Assembly (NCBI GenBank): GCA_028099475.1
Contig: JAOHHF010000013.1
Span: 1 to 15,485 of the forward strand
Source of the DNA: Candidatus Pelagibacter sp.
Lineage (GTDB): Bacteria; Pseudomonadota; Alphaproteobacteria; Pelagibacterales; Pelagibacteraceae
DNA: 15,485 nt
Direction of reading: 5' to 3'
A program made the translations under genes and the position numbers. The notes beneath the pieces were generated by a model that did not search any database, had not been told where the DNA came from, and saw nothing but the letters and a program-made list of their open reading frames with translations. Shown here one piece after another: positions 14,676 through 15,485 of this stretch (position 1 is its first letter; every line of letters starts with the position of its first letter).

Positions 14676-15389
14676 ATGAGTTATTTAATTTTAGTAAGGC
14701 ATGGTCAAAGTGTATGGAATCTTGAGAAGAAATTTACAGGATGGGTTGACGTCGATTTAACTGAAAATGGAAAATCAGAAGCTAAAAAAGCTGGTTTATT
14801 AATAAAATCAAACAATATTGATATTGATATTTATTATTCATCTTTTCAATTAAGAGCAAAAAATACATTAAAATTAATCAAAAAAACATTGAATGATAAG
14901 AAAATTTCAAGACAGGCCTGGCAATTAAATGAAAGACATTATGGGGCACTTACAGGTTTAAACAAAGATGAAATGAAAGTAAAACTTGGTGAAGAAAAAG
15001 TTCATCAATTTAGACGTTCGTGGGATTTACGACCAGATCCATTAGATAAAAATAATCCTTACCATCCTCTAAATATTGATACTTATAAAGAAATACCAAT
15101 TAATAAAATTCCTGACACAGAGTCTCTTAAAGATACTTATGAAAGAGTATTAAAGTTTTATAAACAAGAAATTGAAAATGAAATTTCTAATAATAATATT
15201 TTAATTTCTGCACATGGAAATTCAATTAGAGCATTATGTAAATATTTATTTAAATTAGATGAAAATCAAATATCAAAATTAGAGATTCCAACTGGAAATC
15301 CATTGTTGATAAATTTAGATAAAGAGAGGAAAATTGCTGATTGTAAATACCTAGATCGTGAAAGGTCTAAAGATCTTGTAGTTTTTTAA
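14676..15389 (+). CDS. gpmA: 2,3-bisphosphoglycerate-dependent phosphoglycerate mutase
   Basis: A 237-aa cofactor-dependent mutase interconverting 3- and 2-phosphoglycerate in glycolysis/gluconeogenesis. The phosphohistidine motif LVRHGQSVWN carries His9, followed by FTGWVDVDLTENG, the ERHYGALTGLNK segment with the catalytic Glu and acid/base region, RRSWDLRPDPLD, and the second histidine His180 in ISAHGNS. All match the canonical GpmA pattern; the length is a little under the 250 of E. coli. No strong ribosome site is seen ahead of the ATG, but the family N-terminus begins right here. The gene's last 23 b overlap the convergent partial gene at the right edge. Confidence 0.95.
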   Translation: MSYLILVRHGQSVWNLEKKFTGWVDVDLTENGKSEAKKAGLLIKSNNIDIDIYYSSFQLRAKNTLKLIKKTLNDKKISRQAWQLNERHYGALTGLNKDEMKVKLGEEKVHQFRRSWDLRPDPLDKNNPYHPLNIDTYKEIPINKIPDTESLKDTYERVLKFYKQEIENEISNNNILISAHGNSIRALCKYLFKLDENQISKLEIPTGNPLLINLDKERKIADCKYLDRERSKDLVVF

Positions 15390-15485
15390 AAGTTTCAAGG
15401 TCTGTTAAATGAAAAAACTTATTACTACTCTCAAATCCATATAATTTTTTTTTCTCAATTAAATCATTCCATACACTTGTGATTG
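15367..15485 (-). CDS. 3' end of an unidentified gene, running off the window
   Basis: On the minus strand one frame stays open from the right edge for 39 codons to a TAG at 15367-15369; the other two frames close within a few codons. The visible 39-residue tail contains VWNDLIEKKKLYGFESS and ends FHLTDLETFKKLQDL. A glycine-phenylalanine then acidic/hydrophobic tail of this kind loosely recalls the ends of sugar nucleotidyltransferases (the 'DIGTPEDY..A' segment), but the match is too weak to assign. It overlaps the gpmA 3' end by 23 b, as other convergent pairs here do. The 5' part lies outside the window. Confidence 0.55.
   Translation of the reverse strand, partial: ITSVWNDLIEKKKLYGFESSNKFFHLTDLETFKKLQDL

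Noticed and set aside
1..15485. tRNA, rRNA, CRISPR, insertion sequence or prophage signals
   Set aside because: No cloverleaf-like segments, regular spaced repeats, terminal inverted repeats, transposase or integrase motifs were seen, and nearly all sequence is accounted for by ordinary genes.

Overview
The window looks like a stretch of a streamlined, very AT-rich alphaproteobacterial genome, most likely SAR11 (Pelagibacterales). The grounds are base composition, Lys/Asn/Ile-rich proteins, about 97% coding density (roughly 450 non-coding bases in total, longest gap 125 b), convergent genes that overlap at their 3' ends, divergent genes separated by 15-46 b, and family content typical of free-living marine alphaproteobacteria. 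No RNA genes, insertion sequences, CRISPR arrays or phage genes were seen. The taxonomic call is an inference from style and gene families, not from a marker gene.

Layout. 11-3564: an ADP-heptose-type family 9 glycosyltransferase (+), a membrane-anchored J-domain protein (-), and oligopeptidase B (+). 3565-4155: a small heat-shock protein (Hsp20/IbpA) with a sigma-32-like promoter and a 5' leader that can fold as a ROSE-type RNA thermometer, followed by a strong hairpin. 4156-4461: a small BamE-like lipoprotein (-). 4587-6470: an AzgA-type purine permease (+) facing a purine-type phosphoribosyltransferase (-), separated by a perfect palindromic terminator; together they suggest purine uptake and salvage. 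6499-8294: a DUF1330 protein (+), then a minus-strand pair, EamA transporter followed by an AlkA-type DNA glycosylase. 8330-13664: a tightly packed plus-strand operon, msrA, sseA, an RND periplasmic adaptor and an RND permease, with gaps of 0, 3 and 4 b. 13654-14629: a minus-strand pair, VanZ-like membrane protein and an SLT-domain lipoprotein. 14676-15389: phosphoglycerate mutase gpmA (+). 15367-15485: the 3' end of an unidentified minus-strand gene that runs off the window.

How it fits together. Several genes concern protein quality and stress (Hsp20, J-domain protein, oligopeptidase B, MsrA, DNA glycosylase) and the cell envelope (glycosyltransferase, lipoproteins, RND pump, SLT enzyme). 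The most interesting signals are the putative sigma-32 promoter plus RNA thermometer ahead of hsp20, and an RND adaptor that lacks the alpha-helical hairpin normally used to reach the outer-membrane TolC channel.
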